Source: Mesostigma viride (taxonomy: Eukaryota > Streptophyta > Mesostigmatophyceae > Mesostigmatales > Mesostigmataceae). From it: DNA of 64,000 nucleotides. Positions 1 through 9,602 of the stretch are shown here, in pieces; position 1 is the stretch's first letter, and each line of letters starts with the position of its first letter. Location of the stretch: NCBI GenBank assembly GCA_009746045.1, contig RPFO01000365.1, positions 17,090 to 81,089 on the forward strand. Reading direction: 5' to 3'. The notes under the pieces were generated by a model. The model was not told the origin of the DNA. It ran no database searches and worked only from the letters and a program-made list of their open reading frames with translations. Made by a program: the position numbers and the translations under genes.

Positions 1-219
1 TGTCTCATTGATGTTGTCTCATTGCGTTAATGGGTCAATTGTCTTAGTTTATATAATGTATATCTTGGGAAACTCATTGCTTCAATAAAATGCATGCTAG
101 GCGCAATCAACCCCCACAAACACATCTGAAAACTGCACACTGCATCAAATGTATCCTAGACAAAAAAATGTATCCTAATCCGGTAAAACCACCCGGGCCC
201 AACCCCACGGGTAAGGCTA
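1..219. other. Non-coding edge downstream of the minus-strand gag ORF
   Basis: No gene is recognised here. On the minus strand this stretch follows the gag-like ORF that ends at 220, so the rest of that element (its pol part or 3' LTR) would lie at the left edge or outside the window. A short repeated phrase, TGTCTCATTG, occurs twice in the first 25 bases. Confidence 0.4.
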
Positions 220-2101
220 CTACTCCCGAGGAGCGGTGGGACGGGAGGCCGCCTCGCCCGACCGCCCGCCCTCTTCCCCCCCCTCCTCCTCCTCGTCAGC
301 CTCCTCCTCATCCTCATACTCGTACCCAGCCACTGCTTGCGCCTGACCGGAAGAGAAGGATTGCCGCCGAGCCTCGATCTCATTAACCGCGCGCAACACA
401 CCCTTGGTAGAGTTGGTCGCGGGCGGTCGCGGCTGCTGGTACTGGGTCGGGGATTGTCTAGCATGCTGCAGGCGAGCCGCCCGCTCGCCCGCATTGCGGG
501 GTCTGTCCCGGGGACCGGAGGAGTCGGGGCGGCTGCCGAACGCTGGGCCGGAGAAACGAACGCTGGGCTCAATCTCCCCTGCGCCGCGACCGGTGTGCTT
601 GCCTCTGAGCTTGGGGCAGTCGCGCTTGAGGTGTCCCACCTCACTGCACATGAAGCAACGCGCCTTGCTGGCGTCGATGGCGTTGATACCCTGATCAGCA
701 TAGCCGTCGTCGGGGTCGTCGATATAGCCTTCCTCCTCCTCGCCGGCGGGCTCAGTGGAGTACAGCTGGTTCACCCGCCGCGGGGGAGTTGGCCTGAAGA
801 AACGGCGCACCGAGGGTGCGCGCCCGCGAGTCACCACGTCGGCCACCTGCAGAAGGTATCTCTGGATATTCAGGATGTCCCACTCCTTCCAGGGGACCTC
901 AGCGTAGTGTTTGAATACCTCGTCCTGTAGCTCGGGGCTGAGCGCCTCGATGAATCTGATCTTGTACTCGTACCAGGTCATGTCCGTTAGATAAGCGGCG
1001 CTGGCCTCAAACTTGGACAGAAACTCGCGATATGGGGTGGTCCCCTGGCGCAGCTTGCCGAAAGCGATCCGCTCGTGGAGCTCTGCGTCTGGGGGTATCA
1101 GCTTGCGGCGCACCCGGTCCATCAGCTCCTCCACGGTTTGCGGGTAGGACTGGGATGCGATGCTCTCACAATTCAGGATGCTCACCACCGAGGGGTCCAT
1201 GCAGGTGTTGACAACATGCGGGATGAGGTCGCAGGTGGCCAGTTCCCAACTGTGGTGGTTACACCAGACGGTATACTGCTGTTGCCACATGCGCCCCCAT
1301 TCGTCAATCTCCCGCGGTTTCATGTCCGCGTGCAGCTTGGGAACATTCTTGAAGGTAGGCATCGGTGGGGCCTTCACCGTATTAGGCTTGGGTCCACCGA
1401 CCTCACGATAGGCAATGGAGCCGAAGGCTGGGGGCTGCGACCGGGGGAGAGATCCGGAGCTGGCCGGCGTGCCGTGCGTTCGCCGCACCTGTACAGACGA
1501 TGGGTGTTCGTACCCCGGGTCATCCAGGGCCACCCTGCTGAAATTCAGGTTGCTGACGACCGCAGGCGAGTGGACGATGCTGCTGTCATGTGTCCTAGGA
1601 CGCGGCGGCTGGGGGGCGGGTCGCTGGACGGGTGTCTGAGTCTCCTCGTCGTGTGCGGTAGCGATTCTGTCATCCCCTAGCCGAACCCGGGGCCTATGAG
1701 CTCCAAAGGACGGGCCCTGCGCCCCTGGTCCCTCAATATCCGCCACGGCCCCCTCCAAATCATCGAACTCGCCATCTGCCCCGGTGTCCTCCCCGTCATC
1801 ATCCGAGTTCCACAACACCGTGGGTAACAGGGAAGTGCTGCCGAAAGACACTCTACGTCTGCCCCGAGGTGCTGGGGCCGGCGGCGGTCCCAGGGGGCGA
1901 CCCCGCCCTGCCCAGGGATGCGATGGTCGCTCCGTGACTGGCTGCCGATAACTGTAGTGCAGCGTGTCTTCATTCTCGTACCCGGGCTGCTCAGGGTACC
2001 GTGGCAGCCGTTGTGACCTCGTCCGGGGTTGTTGCTGCTGCGGTATCTGCTGCTGCTGCTGCGGGTGCTGCTGCTGCTGTCGTTGCTGCTGCTGCTGCCG
2101 C

Positions 2102-2172
<71 letters not shown>

Positions 2173-2511
2173 CCGCTGCTGGAAACCCCCCTGGAGTATC
2201 TCCTGGCTGCGCCCGTCTCCCCCTTGTTCCATCCTGGAGTCTCGACTGTCATCATCTGATGAATCTCTAGGATCCTGGTACCCTCTGGTGTCTTCTAAGC
2301 TGGACCGTGGTGAGCCTTCCGCAGGTCTCTCCATGTCCTCACCTCTATTTGTCCCTACTTGGACGTGCGGTGGCACCTCTAGCACCTCTACACCTTGCTC
2401 GTGGTTGTCTACCGGTTCTATATCTCTATCCTCTGTTTCTCTTGCTCTGTTCCCGTCATCTGTCTCTCTGGCATTCCGTGTTTGGTGCCGGCGTCTACGC
2501 GGCGTCGGCAT
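220..2511 (-). CDS. Retrotransposon gag-like protein with poly-Gln tract and CCHC zinc knuckle (763 aa)
   Basis: Capsid/nucleocapsid-type protein of an LTR retrotransposon, expected to package element RNA. The ATG at 2511 opens one uninterrupted frame to TAG at 220. The first third is low-complexity: charged, with a long Gln tract near residues 111-157 encoded by CAG repeats. Residues about 390-560 look like a retrotransposon gag core (Trp-rich helices such as WGRMWQQQYTVW). A zinc knuckle, CFMCSEVGHLKRDC (C-x2-C-x4-H-x4-C), sits near residue 620, and the C-terminus is very acidic. No protease, integrase or RT follows inside the window. The HBD-domain ORF at 2650-3009 lies 138 bp upstream on the same strand. 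Whether the element is Ty3/gypsy or copia cannot be told from gag alone. Confidence 0.8.
2040..2182. repeat. CAG/CTG trinucleotide repeat coding poly-Gln
   Basis: A run of CTG on the plus strand (CAG on the coding minus strand), broken by a few CGG, TTG and GGG variants. It encodes the Gln tract of the gag-like ORF. The plus-strand poly-Leu, poly-Ala and poly-Cys frames over it are shadows. Confidence 0.9.
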
Positions 2512-2558
2512 GGTGCTCGTACCGGTACCTTACACTGCAGGCAACACCTCCCCAGAAA

Positions 2559-2590
2559 GAGAGAGAGAGAGAAGGAGAGAGAGAGAGCAA
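2559..2590. repeat. GA-rich microsatellite
   Basis: An AG-dinucleotide tract with GGAGA interruptions lies between the two minus-strand ORFs, about 50 bp upstream of the gag-like start codon. Confidence 0.7.
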
Positions 2591-2649
2591 CCACGTACTA
2601 TAGATCTATTTATATAGGACCTAGTACTATTCCCTAGTAGTAATCCCCT

Positions 2650-3009
2650 CTATTGTCTGCTAGAGCCAATGGTCAGCTGGGAGAAGGTAACTGTAACTGC
2701 GGTCCCCACCTCCTGACTGCTGTCTCCCTTGCTATGCGTGGGTGGCTTAGAGCATTCACGAGTGGTGTGCAGACCCTCTGGCAATGGCATATGCTCCCTA
2801 ACAAACCTATCTGCATCTATGATGTTATCAAACCCCTTCCATCTAGCATTAGAGTCCCTAGACATTATCTTATCTTTGATATGCTCTTCACACGTCTTCC
2901 AACTATAAAATATGGCTGGTCTACCCTCACCCCCGTCATGGGCTACTGCATAGTAGGGAAATCCAGACTGTCCACCCTTATTTATCCTTCGCTTCCCTTT
3001 CAAAGACAT
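2650..3009 (-). CDS. Small protein with RNase H1-type hybrid-binding (viroplasmin-like) domain, 119 aa
   Basis: The ORF runs from ATG at 3009 to TAG at 2650. Residues about 16-70 match the RNase H1 N-terminal / caulimovirus-type viroplasmin fold (Pfam Cauli_VI): FPYYAVAHDGGEGRP, then an aromatic-rich FYSWKTCEEHI, then WKGF and an acidic helix ending DADRFVREH. In RNase H1 this module binds RNA-DNA hybrids or double-stranded RNA. No RNase H catalytic domain follows; the C-terminal 45 residues are Ser/Thr-rich. It is collinear with the gag-like ORF and may be an accessory ORF of the same retroelement acting on reverse-transcription intermediates. That link is inference from position. Confidence 0.6.
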   Translation of the reverse strand: MSLKGKRRINKGGQSGFPYYAVAHDGGEGRPAIFYSWKTCEEHIKDKIMSRDSNARWKGFDNIIDADRFVREHMPLPEGLHTTRECSKPPTHSKGDSSQEVGTAVTVTFSQLTIGSSRQ

Positions 3010-4459
3010 ATTGTATAGTAGTCTATCATACGCTGGCGAGAAGAAGAAAAGGGCTGGCAGAAGCTTGCAAGACAGAAAGGAAAAGGGATCCCCAAGGATA
3101 CCTCTAAGTGCAGTGATAAACGCAACGAGGGAGGAGGACGGACTCTAACACAACACACGCCCAAGCTCTACGCGAACAAGGGCACAGTACACTGGTCCCC
3201 TCCGCGGGGCTCACAGAGGTAAGCACCGTCAAACATAATCGGCCACAGCCCGACGGTACCTACCCCAAGACCCGTTGCAGGTCACACAACGATGGGTGCC
3301 TCCGCGGCCCCCACATCTCTCAAACAACATGAAAACGCCTATAGAGAGCACAACATTAAACATAAACCCCCTCTACGCGTGCAGTCCCGGGAAGAAAGCA
3401 AGCGTTTAAGTAAAGAGCACTAAACTAGGGGACGTACCATAACCAATGTCGATGAAAACCCCTGGGCTGGACGCCGTCGAGTGTCGTTGGGAGCCGGAGC
3501 TCAACCACCTGGGAGCCGGAGCTCTACCACCACTAGAAGTCGTTGAAAACAGGGGTAATGGCCGCTACTGCCTATGGCACCTCACCACAGGGCTTTTGCT
3601 AGCCCCGCCGAGTATCCCGGACTGCCGCTCGCTGCCGAGGTCGTCGTTGAATCCCTTTACGGGCTGCCGCCGACCAGTCAGTAATCGTTGAATACCGGAA
3701 CCTCTATCTACACTAAGCACCGCCTTGCTATCCTAACTGGCTACACTAGCTCTCTCCGCGAGAGTTAGCTAACCTCTCCAGCACATTTTACCTCCGATAA
3801 CCAGTGTTACGTGCCAACCCAGGTCCCTAGCCTGAGTGACGTAGCGAAAGATCCTCCATGCCGGAATTAGGAATAATCAAGGTAGCCTAATGCAGATTGC
3901 GCGTCACGACTGGGGTCGTGAGATATCTGGCATCGCGGCTTGACGCCAAGCTAATTGATACACACTTATAATGGCTAGCAAGACCAATTACAAATGGATA
4001 GTTGCCCCAGGTTTAATGTGTAGGCGTCATCGCACTTATCATTCATCAAACCAAGAGGACGAGACTCTCGTCCTCGGACCAATTTCACCTAGGTCTGCCA
4101 CTACGCTGGCAAGGGGCGCCGACATGGCGCCGACCTTCCAAAGCATGCAGTCCACACAAGATCTCGGGTCGACATCGACCCTTGCCTACAGAATCCACGC
4201 CTGAGTACAATATCTCAACCAGCTATAAAGTACGCAGCGCGGCGCGACTGCACCGGCCCCTAGAAGATCGCATACAACACCCTAGGCCCAAAATAACTGG
4301 CCCGAATCACACAAACTATCATAGTTCCATACAAAAGTCCTGACTAAGGGACGATTCCCAAATTAAGTCCCGAAATAAGTCCCAAAGTCCTACGGACTAT
4401 GACAACAAGCCAAAGTATATAATTTATTCCATTGTTGCGTCCGTCCTAAAGGGCCGGCG
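3010..4459. other. Gap without a recognisable gene (possible retroelement leader/LTR)
   Basis: About 1.45 kb with no convincing ORF. For the minus-strand elements to its left this is the expected place of a 5' LTR and leader; for the plus-strand gag-like fragment at 4538 it is upstream sequence. The phrase AAGTCCTACGGACTAT near 4385 resembles GTCCTGCGGACTATCAAAGT near 12086, which hints at related LTR-type sequence, but I could not match a pair of long direct repeats. Confidence 0.35.
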
Positions 4460-4537
4460 CGCAACACAACTGCCCGGAAAGTTTTCAAGAAAGAAGAGCT
4501 GCCAAGTAAGCTGCCAGACTTTCTGACGCCGTCCGCC

Positions 4538-5392
4538 GTGGAGGAGTTTATTAACAGCCTGGGCGAGCTCCGGCAGGACTACAACGAACTGTCCGACGCA
4601 GTTTTCCTCACCAAGCTGCGCCGGTCAGAGGTATGCAACGAGGCTACGGGTAATGCGGACGTGCGAGGGGTCATTATCAACGCCAGCAAAGAGGCGTGGA
4701 CCTGGCCCGACACAGTGAAGGCCCTGCAAGAGGTGCTCGACACCTCAAGCTTTCCTGACGAGGAAAAGGAGGGGCAGGCGCTGGTGCGCAACCTGTCGCT
4801 TGACCCGAATTACCTCAGCTCGGACATGGCCAGATTCGCGGCCCAGGTCCGGAGCAAGGGTGTCTTGAAGCACATGAGTAGCGAATATTTACTCAGCGCA
4901 GTTCTGGATGCGCTGGGGCTGACGCCAGAGAGCCGTGCCAATGTCAAGGCCGGTCTCGGCATGAAAATTGCGCTAGCTTCTTCCGTGGTAGTGGGCACCC
5001 CGGACGACCAGAAACGGTTCAACGCAGCCATGGCGCACCTCCGAGAGATGTTCAAGGACCGGGGCGGCCCCAGGCGTAACAACAAGCTGCCGACAGTTGC
5101 TCAGGTAAACCCTGTTCCTGCCTCGACCCCGCCAGCAGCTTCTCTGTCGGAATTGACCACTCTTGTTACCCAGCTGTCCACGACGGTGGCCGACAACGTG
5201 GTGCGAATGTTGGGTGGCAAACGCCGAGCTCGCGGTGGTCGGCACAACCAGAACGCGTCCAGCAAACGCGGGCCGGGAGGCGGTCAGGGCAAGCAGCCTC
5301 GACAGGAGGGCGGCGCTGGCAGGCAGCAACAGCAGCAGGGTGGCGTCCCCAAGGAGAAGGTCGTCTGCGAGCGTGCTCAGATCCCAGCGTAG
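4538..5392 (+). pseudogene. 5'-truncated gag-like ORF fragment, 284 aa
   Basis: The frame begins at a GTG, not an ATG. It stays open upstream to about 4430 without any ATG, so the true start is missing or in another exon. The protein is helical in its first 180 residues (for example LPDFLTPSAVEEFINSLGEL just around the start). It ends in a basic Gly/Arg/Gln-rich tail resembling an RNA-binding nucleocapsid, but has no CCHC knuckle. No pol follows: after the TAG at 5390 the sequence is non-coding and then runs into the opposite-strand copia-like pol. Most likely a truncated LTR-retrotransposon gag. Function is inferred only from composition and context. Confidence 0.5.
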
Positions 5393-5982
5393 GGCACCCT
5401 CCTTGGGGTTTAGGATTTGGGGACGGTCAGTGTGCCGTTACGTGTTTCTCTACTTGAACGTACGTAGGGTCAGTGCTACCCTATTGCCCCTCGCTTTAAA
5501 TAATTTATGATAATTATTTAAAAAGAAAGTATGGGAGTTGTGCTCCCGAGTGGCATCTATCCGTTGGCCGGTAGTCGCCGGCCTGGGCGCCTAGTCAGGT
5601 GGGCATCAAAGATTGGTGTCTAGATGCTAGTCGGTGCCTAAGCAAGGTACGGAAGCCAGTGCGCGCCGGGACGGTCAGAGAACCGTCACCCTCGGTAGCA
5701 CAGATCCGCTGAGTGCCGGTAGTCTCGGGTTAGAGGCTCGAGCATGCACTATCGGGTAGCCTACCGGTAGTCTCGGGTTAGAGGCTCGAGCATGCCTTAT
5801 CGGTTAGCGCCGCGCCGCTGAGCTCCTTGCGGCCTGGCCAGCAGCAAGGGTTCAATAGCAATCAGTGGCGGCTGCGGGCTCAGCCTCCCACAATCGGTTC
5901 CCCAAACAACAAAAATCCCGTCTCCATCGCCGGCGTGCTAGCCAGCGGTGAAGGGCGTTCAACTCTATAACCAGGCACCAGC
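5393..5982. other. Non-coding junction between two retroelement remnants
   Basis: No ORF is supported. On the minus strand this is the 3' flank of the copia-like pol and would carry its 3' LTR, but I found no matching direct repeat on the other side (10.8-12.6 kb). It contains a short tandem duplication at 5716-5811. Confidence 0.5.
5716..5811. repeat. Two-copy 48-bp tandem repeat
   Basis: Two adjacent copies with 48-bp period, each starting CCGGTAGTCTCGGGTTAGAG and carrying GCTCGAGCATGC. They differ at a few positions at the 3' end of the unit. Confidence 0.8.
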
Positions 5983-6726
5983 TTAGGCAGCTTGCTGAGA
6001 TGGGTCCATCAGAGACTGAAGAACCTTGTATTGCACTGCTGCCTTCTGCACTAGCTTGGTCAAAGCATCAGCAGGATTGTCAACCCCAGGGATATGCTCA
6101 ATATTGGCCAAGGAGGACAACTCTTTAAGAAGGAGATAATCCAAGTCCCTACTTCTGGCCATCTGCCTGTGCACAAACTGCACCATCCCCATGGAGTCTG
6201 TTTTTAGAAGAGTGGTGACCTGAAGTGGCCAAGGAGTGTTAGAAGTCATCTGATGAAGCAACTCCTTCAGATAAAGGCTTGTGTGAATGCCTTCACAAAT
6301 AGCCCTGCATTCTGCCACATCACTGCTGACAGCCACCCGTTTGTGCAGGCGACTAAACCAGCTCACCAAACTCCCCAGGCCTTCCTGTCTGAGCACAAAG
6401 AGCCCTGCAGCCCTGCCCCTGACCTTGGAGACCTGCCTGCTGTCCATTGAGCTATCCACATACAGCTCCATGCAAATGGGTTGTGATAAATCCACTGCAG
6501 ACAACAGAATGCCAGACGAAGCCCTGACCTGATCAGCCACCTTGGCAGACCCTAGCTCTGTCAGCATGTCATCAGGCAACCTGGCTATGACCATAAGGTC
6601 TGGCCTGGAAATGCCTGCCACCCAAGCAACCATGCCCCTCACCATAGGACACAGTGCCTGTGTGATGGTTGGAGGAAGCTTGCTAATGAGGGTCTTTTGA
6701 TAATCATTGCCCCCCACCAGCAGCAT
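5983..6726 (-). CDS. Copia-like pol, C-terminal part: end of RT plus RNase H (247 aa)
   Basis: Continuation of the pol ORF 6639-9461 in a different frame. It begins at the conserved GGNDYQKTL segment and carries an RNase H1-type domain: ELYVDSSMDSRQ (first Asp), SSDVAECRAICEG (Glu) and LLKTDSMGMVQFV (Asp), then the copia C-terminal signature HIPGVDNPADALTK. It degrades the RNA strand during reverse transcription. Relative to the upstream frame it is shifted by -1. The junction contains a run of six C at 6710-6715 (G on the coding strand), where a single missing base would explain the break. The other copia-like element breaks at the homologous point, so a functional frameshift cannot be excluded. 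Confidence 0.8.
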   Translation of the reverse strand: MLLVGGNDYQKTLISKLPPTITQALCPMVRGMVAWVAGISRPDLMVIARLPDDMLTELGSAKVADQVRASSGILLSAVDLSQPICMELYVDSSMDSRQVSKVRGRAAGLFVLRQEGLGSLVSWFSRLHKRVAVSSDVAECRAICEGIHTSLYLKELLHQMTSNTPWPLQVTTLLKTDSMGMVQFVHRQMARSRDLDYLLLKELSSLANIEHIPGVDNPADALTKLVQKAAVQYKVLQSLMDPSQQAA

Positions 6727-9461
6727 ACGCCACTCCCCCTCTTCTTCACCAGTGTGGCCTCCATGCCCACAAACAGCAGAGGCTCATTCTCCACCTGCCA
6801 TTGCTCCCTACCCAGAGGAAACTTGGACTTAATGATGGAGATCAGCTCCTTAAGCCACGACGTGGGAGCTATCAGATGTAGGTCATCCCCGTGCAGCGAA
6901 GCATACACTGGTAAGCCTTCCCATTGCCCCAGAAACAGACAGGGGTCTACAGGAGAGACCTTCAAGTTGCAATGCTCCTTCAGGAAACGGTTTAAAGTCT
7001 CCCTCCAGATTATTGGACTTGACCTCAGGCCCTCCAGGCCCTTGAGGATTTTAAGGAACACTGTGTGGATGTCCCTTTTCCATACAGCAGGCACCCTAAC
7101 ATAGAAAGGCGTCTTGCCCTCCCACTTTTCCTGTGCCACATCTGCGTCCCCTTCCAGAAATGCCCTCTTGAAGTCTACCACCACTGAGCCATAGCCCTTG
7201 TTGAGAAGGCCTAGAAATACACACAGCAGCAGCCTCCAAGTGTCATGCAACATGCCAGGGGTATACAACTCCTCAGCAGTGCACTCACCAGTACCCTTGA
7301 ACTCATTCAGCACTGGCCTGACATGTGGTACCTTGACCCCGTCCACCTCCTTCATCTTGATGACAAACTTGAGCTTGAGCAGACGTCGTGCAGGAGGCAG
7401 GTCATTGACAGGTTCCACGCATTTCTTGGAGATCCAGTCCTCCCCAGATTTAATCAGACCCAGTGTGACCTGGGGACACATGATGGGAGAGGACATGAGC
7501 TTCACCAGGCCTTGGTAGTTGATAGGGCTGTGTCCAGCAAGTGAGTGAGGACCAATGCCCAAACTGCTTGGATGACTAGCAGCTGGCAGTATGAGGTCAT
7601 CAACCAAGGGCTCCTGCCCCTGGCACACTTGCACACGCTTAACCGTCCTGGTTACTGCACGTGATAGGTGAGTGGTCCTGAAATTAATCAGTGGGACCTG
7701 ACCAGCCCCTTCCTTAGTCAGGAGAGAGGACGTGATCACTACCCCATCCTGGCATAGGAAATTCTGCCCCAGAAGAGCAGGTCCTTGATAGCCCTCCAAG
7801 ACACAAAAAGCAGTGTCCTGTCCAAGGATAGGAATGAATACCTCACCCAGTACCTTCACGTGTACCCCGCCACTGAAGTCAGACACAAACTGATAGCTGG
7901 GTTCAGACATGCTGTACCCTGCTGCAGCCCTGGTCCCAATGATGGAAACCTGAGAATTAGTGTCTACCTCTAAGGCAGTGTCCAGCCCCAGATTGCCATG
8001 CCACCTGAGCTTGGCTACCTTGGGCTGCTTCTTGGCTCTTTGTAGAGCCCCAATCAATCCAGCCAAACTTGTCCCCCTGGGCTTGGTTAGTGCCTTGGGC
8101 TTGACAGTTGACTCCCCAGCTGTTGACCTTGCAGCCTGTTCAACAAGTACCTCTGCAACCTGGCCAGGGCTGACAGATTCCCCTGCAACAGATGTGGTCG
8201 TTGCGTCAGTGATGTCACTTGGGACCTGAAAATCCTGCAGATCCTGTGAGCCTTGTGCCTGACTGCCCTCATTCATCAGGTTAGGCTTGACATATGACCA
8301 ACTCAGCCGGTGCACATGCTTTGGTTCGTCCTCCATGCTGACCAAGCATGCGTGGCTAGCTTCATCAACCTGGGTAACCACCCCAGGACTCCAGCTACCA
8401 CGTTTGCCATAAAGGCTAGGTTCCTTCCAAGCTAGGACCTTCTGACCCACTTGTGGCTCCAGCATCTTCCAACCCCGGTCCTTCTCCCTCAGCTTGGCAA
8501 AGGTGACATGTGCAGCATGTTTCCAGCCCTCCAGCACATGTGGTGGGCACAGGCCATGATATAGACCCATTGGGCTGACAGCAACTCCATCATAGTAGAA
8601 GTTAACCCTGCTGTTCAGCTGCTGCTCCACGTTCCTCAGCCATGCACTCCTGACAAGTGCAGGTGCAGACAAGGGTACCCAGTCTTCAGAGATGATCAAT
8701 TTCTTGACCTCCTGGATTGCCCTCTCGATAGCACCCTGCTGCCCATGAGCCTCCCTAGGTGTAACCAGCAACTCAGGAAGGGTAGGATCACCCTTGAGAT
8801 GCTGAAACTGCATGTCCACCTGGATCCTTGTGGTAGGAAACTTGGCTCTTACATTCTGCAGGGCAGCCAGCAAGTACCTGTTCTTCATAGAAGGTAAATG
8901 CTCTAGCACCTTGTATTTCGTGTACCTGTCCACGCACACCAACAGTTGCATGCCCCTGATGTGTTGGATATCACACTGCAGATCACCAATGCTCTGAGGT
9001 AGAGCTTTGGCATGTGATTTCCTGGGCTTGTTGGAGGACAACTGGCACTTACACCGTGAGGCAGCTTGCTGACACGCCTTAAGAAGGGGTGCCCTGCCCA
9101 TACGGAAGGCAAAGTTGTTTGACAGAGAAGTGGCATGCCCAAACATGTTGTGGATTCGGGCACCCAACTCCTGGTACACAGAGGAAGCAGTCCCTGGCAC
9201 AGTCAGGACTGTGCTGTCAGGTTGTCCAGCATCACCATGCTGACTTCCATCCTGTTCTGACTCAGAGCCTGAGTCACCCTGCTCATGCCCAACACCTGGA
9301 CCGCCAGCAGGGACCACATGCATACCACCAGAGGCCTTCACACCCCTCTGTGGTTGTACATTGGTTTCTCTCAAAATGAGAGGTCCACCCTCGTGCCCAG
9401 CACGAGGATGCATGGGGTCAGACATTCTTACAGCTGCATCAGCTGTCAAGGACGTCTTCAT
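6639..9461 (-). CDS. Copia-like polyprotein: integrase - protease-like - reverse transcriptase (940 aa)
   Basis: The ORF begins with ATG at 9461. Domains in order: GAG-pre-integrase HHCC (about 104-140: RIHNMFGH, later CKCQ); integrase catalytic core (157-265: DLQCDIQHI, RIQVDMQF, GAIERAIQEVKK supplying D, D, E); a basic IN C-terminal region (325-395). Next comes a retropepsin-like segment (about 490-580: LEVDTNSQVSII and ALLGQNFLCQDGV). RVT_2 reverse transcriptase follows (675-905: VVVDFKRAFLEGD, LKGLEGLRSSPIIW, YASLHGDDLHLI). The protease lies after integrase, unlike the usual copia order PR-IN-RT-RH, and its triad is D-T-N. The RT centre is HGDD. The frame is lost just before RNase H. It is followed upstream on the same strand by a gag ORF (9603-10718). 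Confidence 0.85.
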   Translation of the reverse strand: MKTSLTADAAVRMSDPMHPRAGHEGGPLILRETNVQPQRGVKASGGMHVVPAGGPGVGHEQGDSGSESEQDGSQHGDAGQPDSTVLTVPGTASSVYQELGARIHNMFGHATSLSNNFAFRMGRAPLLKACQQAASRCKCQLSSNKPRKSHAKALPQSIGDLQCDIQHIRGMQLLVCVDRYTKYKVLEHLPSMKNRYLLAALQNVRAKFPTTRIQVDMQFQHLKGDPTLPELLVTPREAHGQQGAIERAIQEVKKLIISEDWVPLSAPALVRSAWLRNVEQQLNSRVNFYYDGVAVSPMGLYHGLCPPHVLEGWKHAAHVTFAKLREKDRGWKMLEPQVGQKVLAWKEPSLYGKRGSWSPGVVTQVDEASHACLVSMEDEPKHVHRLSWSYVKPNLMNEGSQAQGSQDLQDFQVPSDITDATTTSVAGESVSPGQVAEVLVEQAARSTAGESTVKPKALTKPRGTSLAGLIGALQRAKKQPKVAKLRWHGNLGLDTALEVDTNSQVSIIGTRAAAGYSMSEPSYQFVSDFSGGVHVKVLGEVFIPILGQDTAFCVLEGYQGPALLGQNFLCQDGVVITSSLLTKEGAGQVPLINFRTTHLSRAVTRTVKRVQVCQGQEPLVDDLILPAASHPSSLGIGPHSLAGHSPINYQGLVKLMSSPIMCPQVTLGLIKSGEDWISKKCVEPVNDLPPARRLLKLKFVIKMKEVDGVKVPHVRPVLNEFKGTGECTAEELYTPGMLHDTWRLLLCVFLGLLNKGYGSVVVDFKRAFLEGDADVAQEKWEGKTPFYVRVPAVWKRDIHTVFLKILKGLEGLRSSPIIWRETLNRFLKEHCNLKVSPVDPCLFLGQWEGLPVYASLHGDDLHLIAPTSWLKELISIIKSKFPLGREQWQVENEPLLFVGMEATLVKKRGSGVCCWWGAMIIKRPSLASFLQPSHRHCVLW

Positions 9462-9602
9462 AGGAACCTGTACCTCTCCAGGTGACCTGGGGCCACCCTG
9501 AACCTGGAGATCACCCTCTTGTTGCCCAGATATAAAATCTGCATTGGAGCACCTGGCCTCCCCCCTGGGTGAATTAAGGTGTGTAGGGGTTGCCTCAGAC
9601 AG

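Noticed and set aside
6700-6720. Classical -1 slippery heptamer at the RT/RNase H junction
   Set aside because: The G6 run does not fit X XXY YYZ in the zero frame, and the other element has no such heptamer at its break; kept only as a positional coincidence to test.
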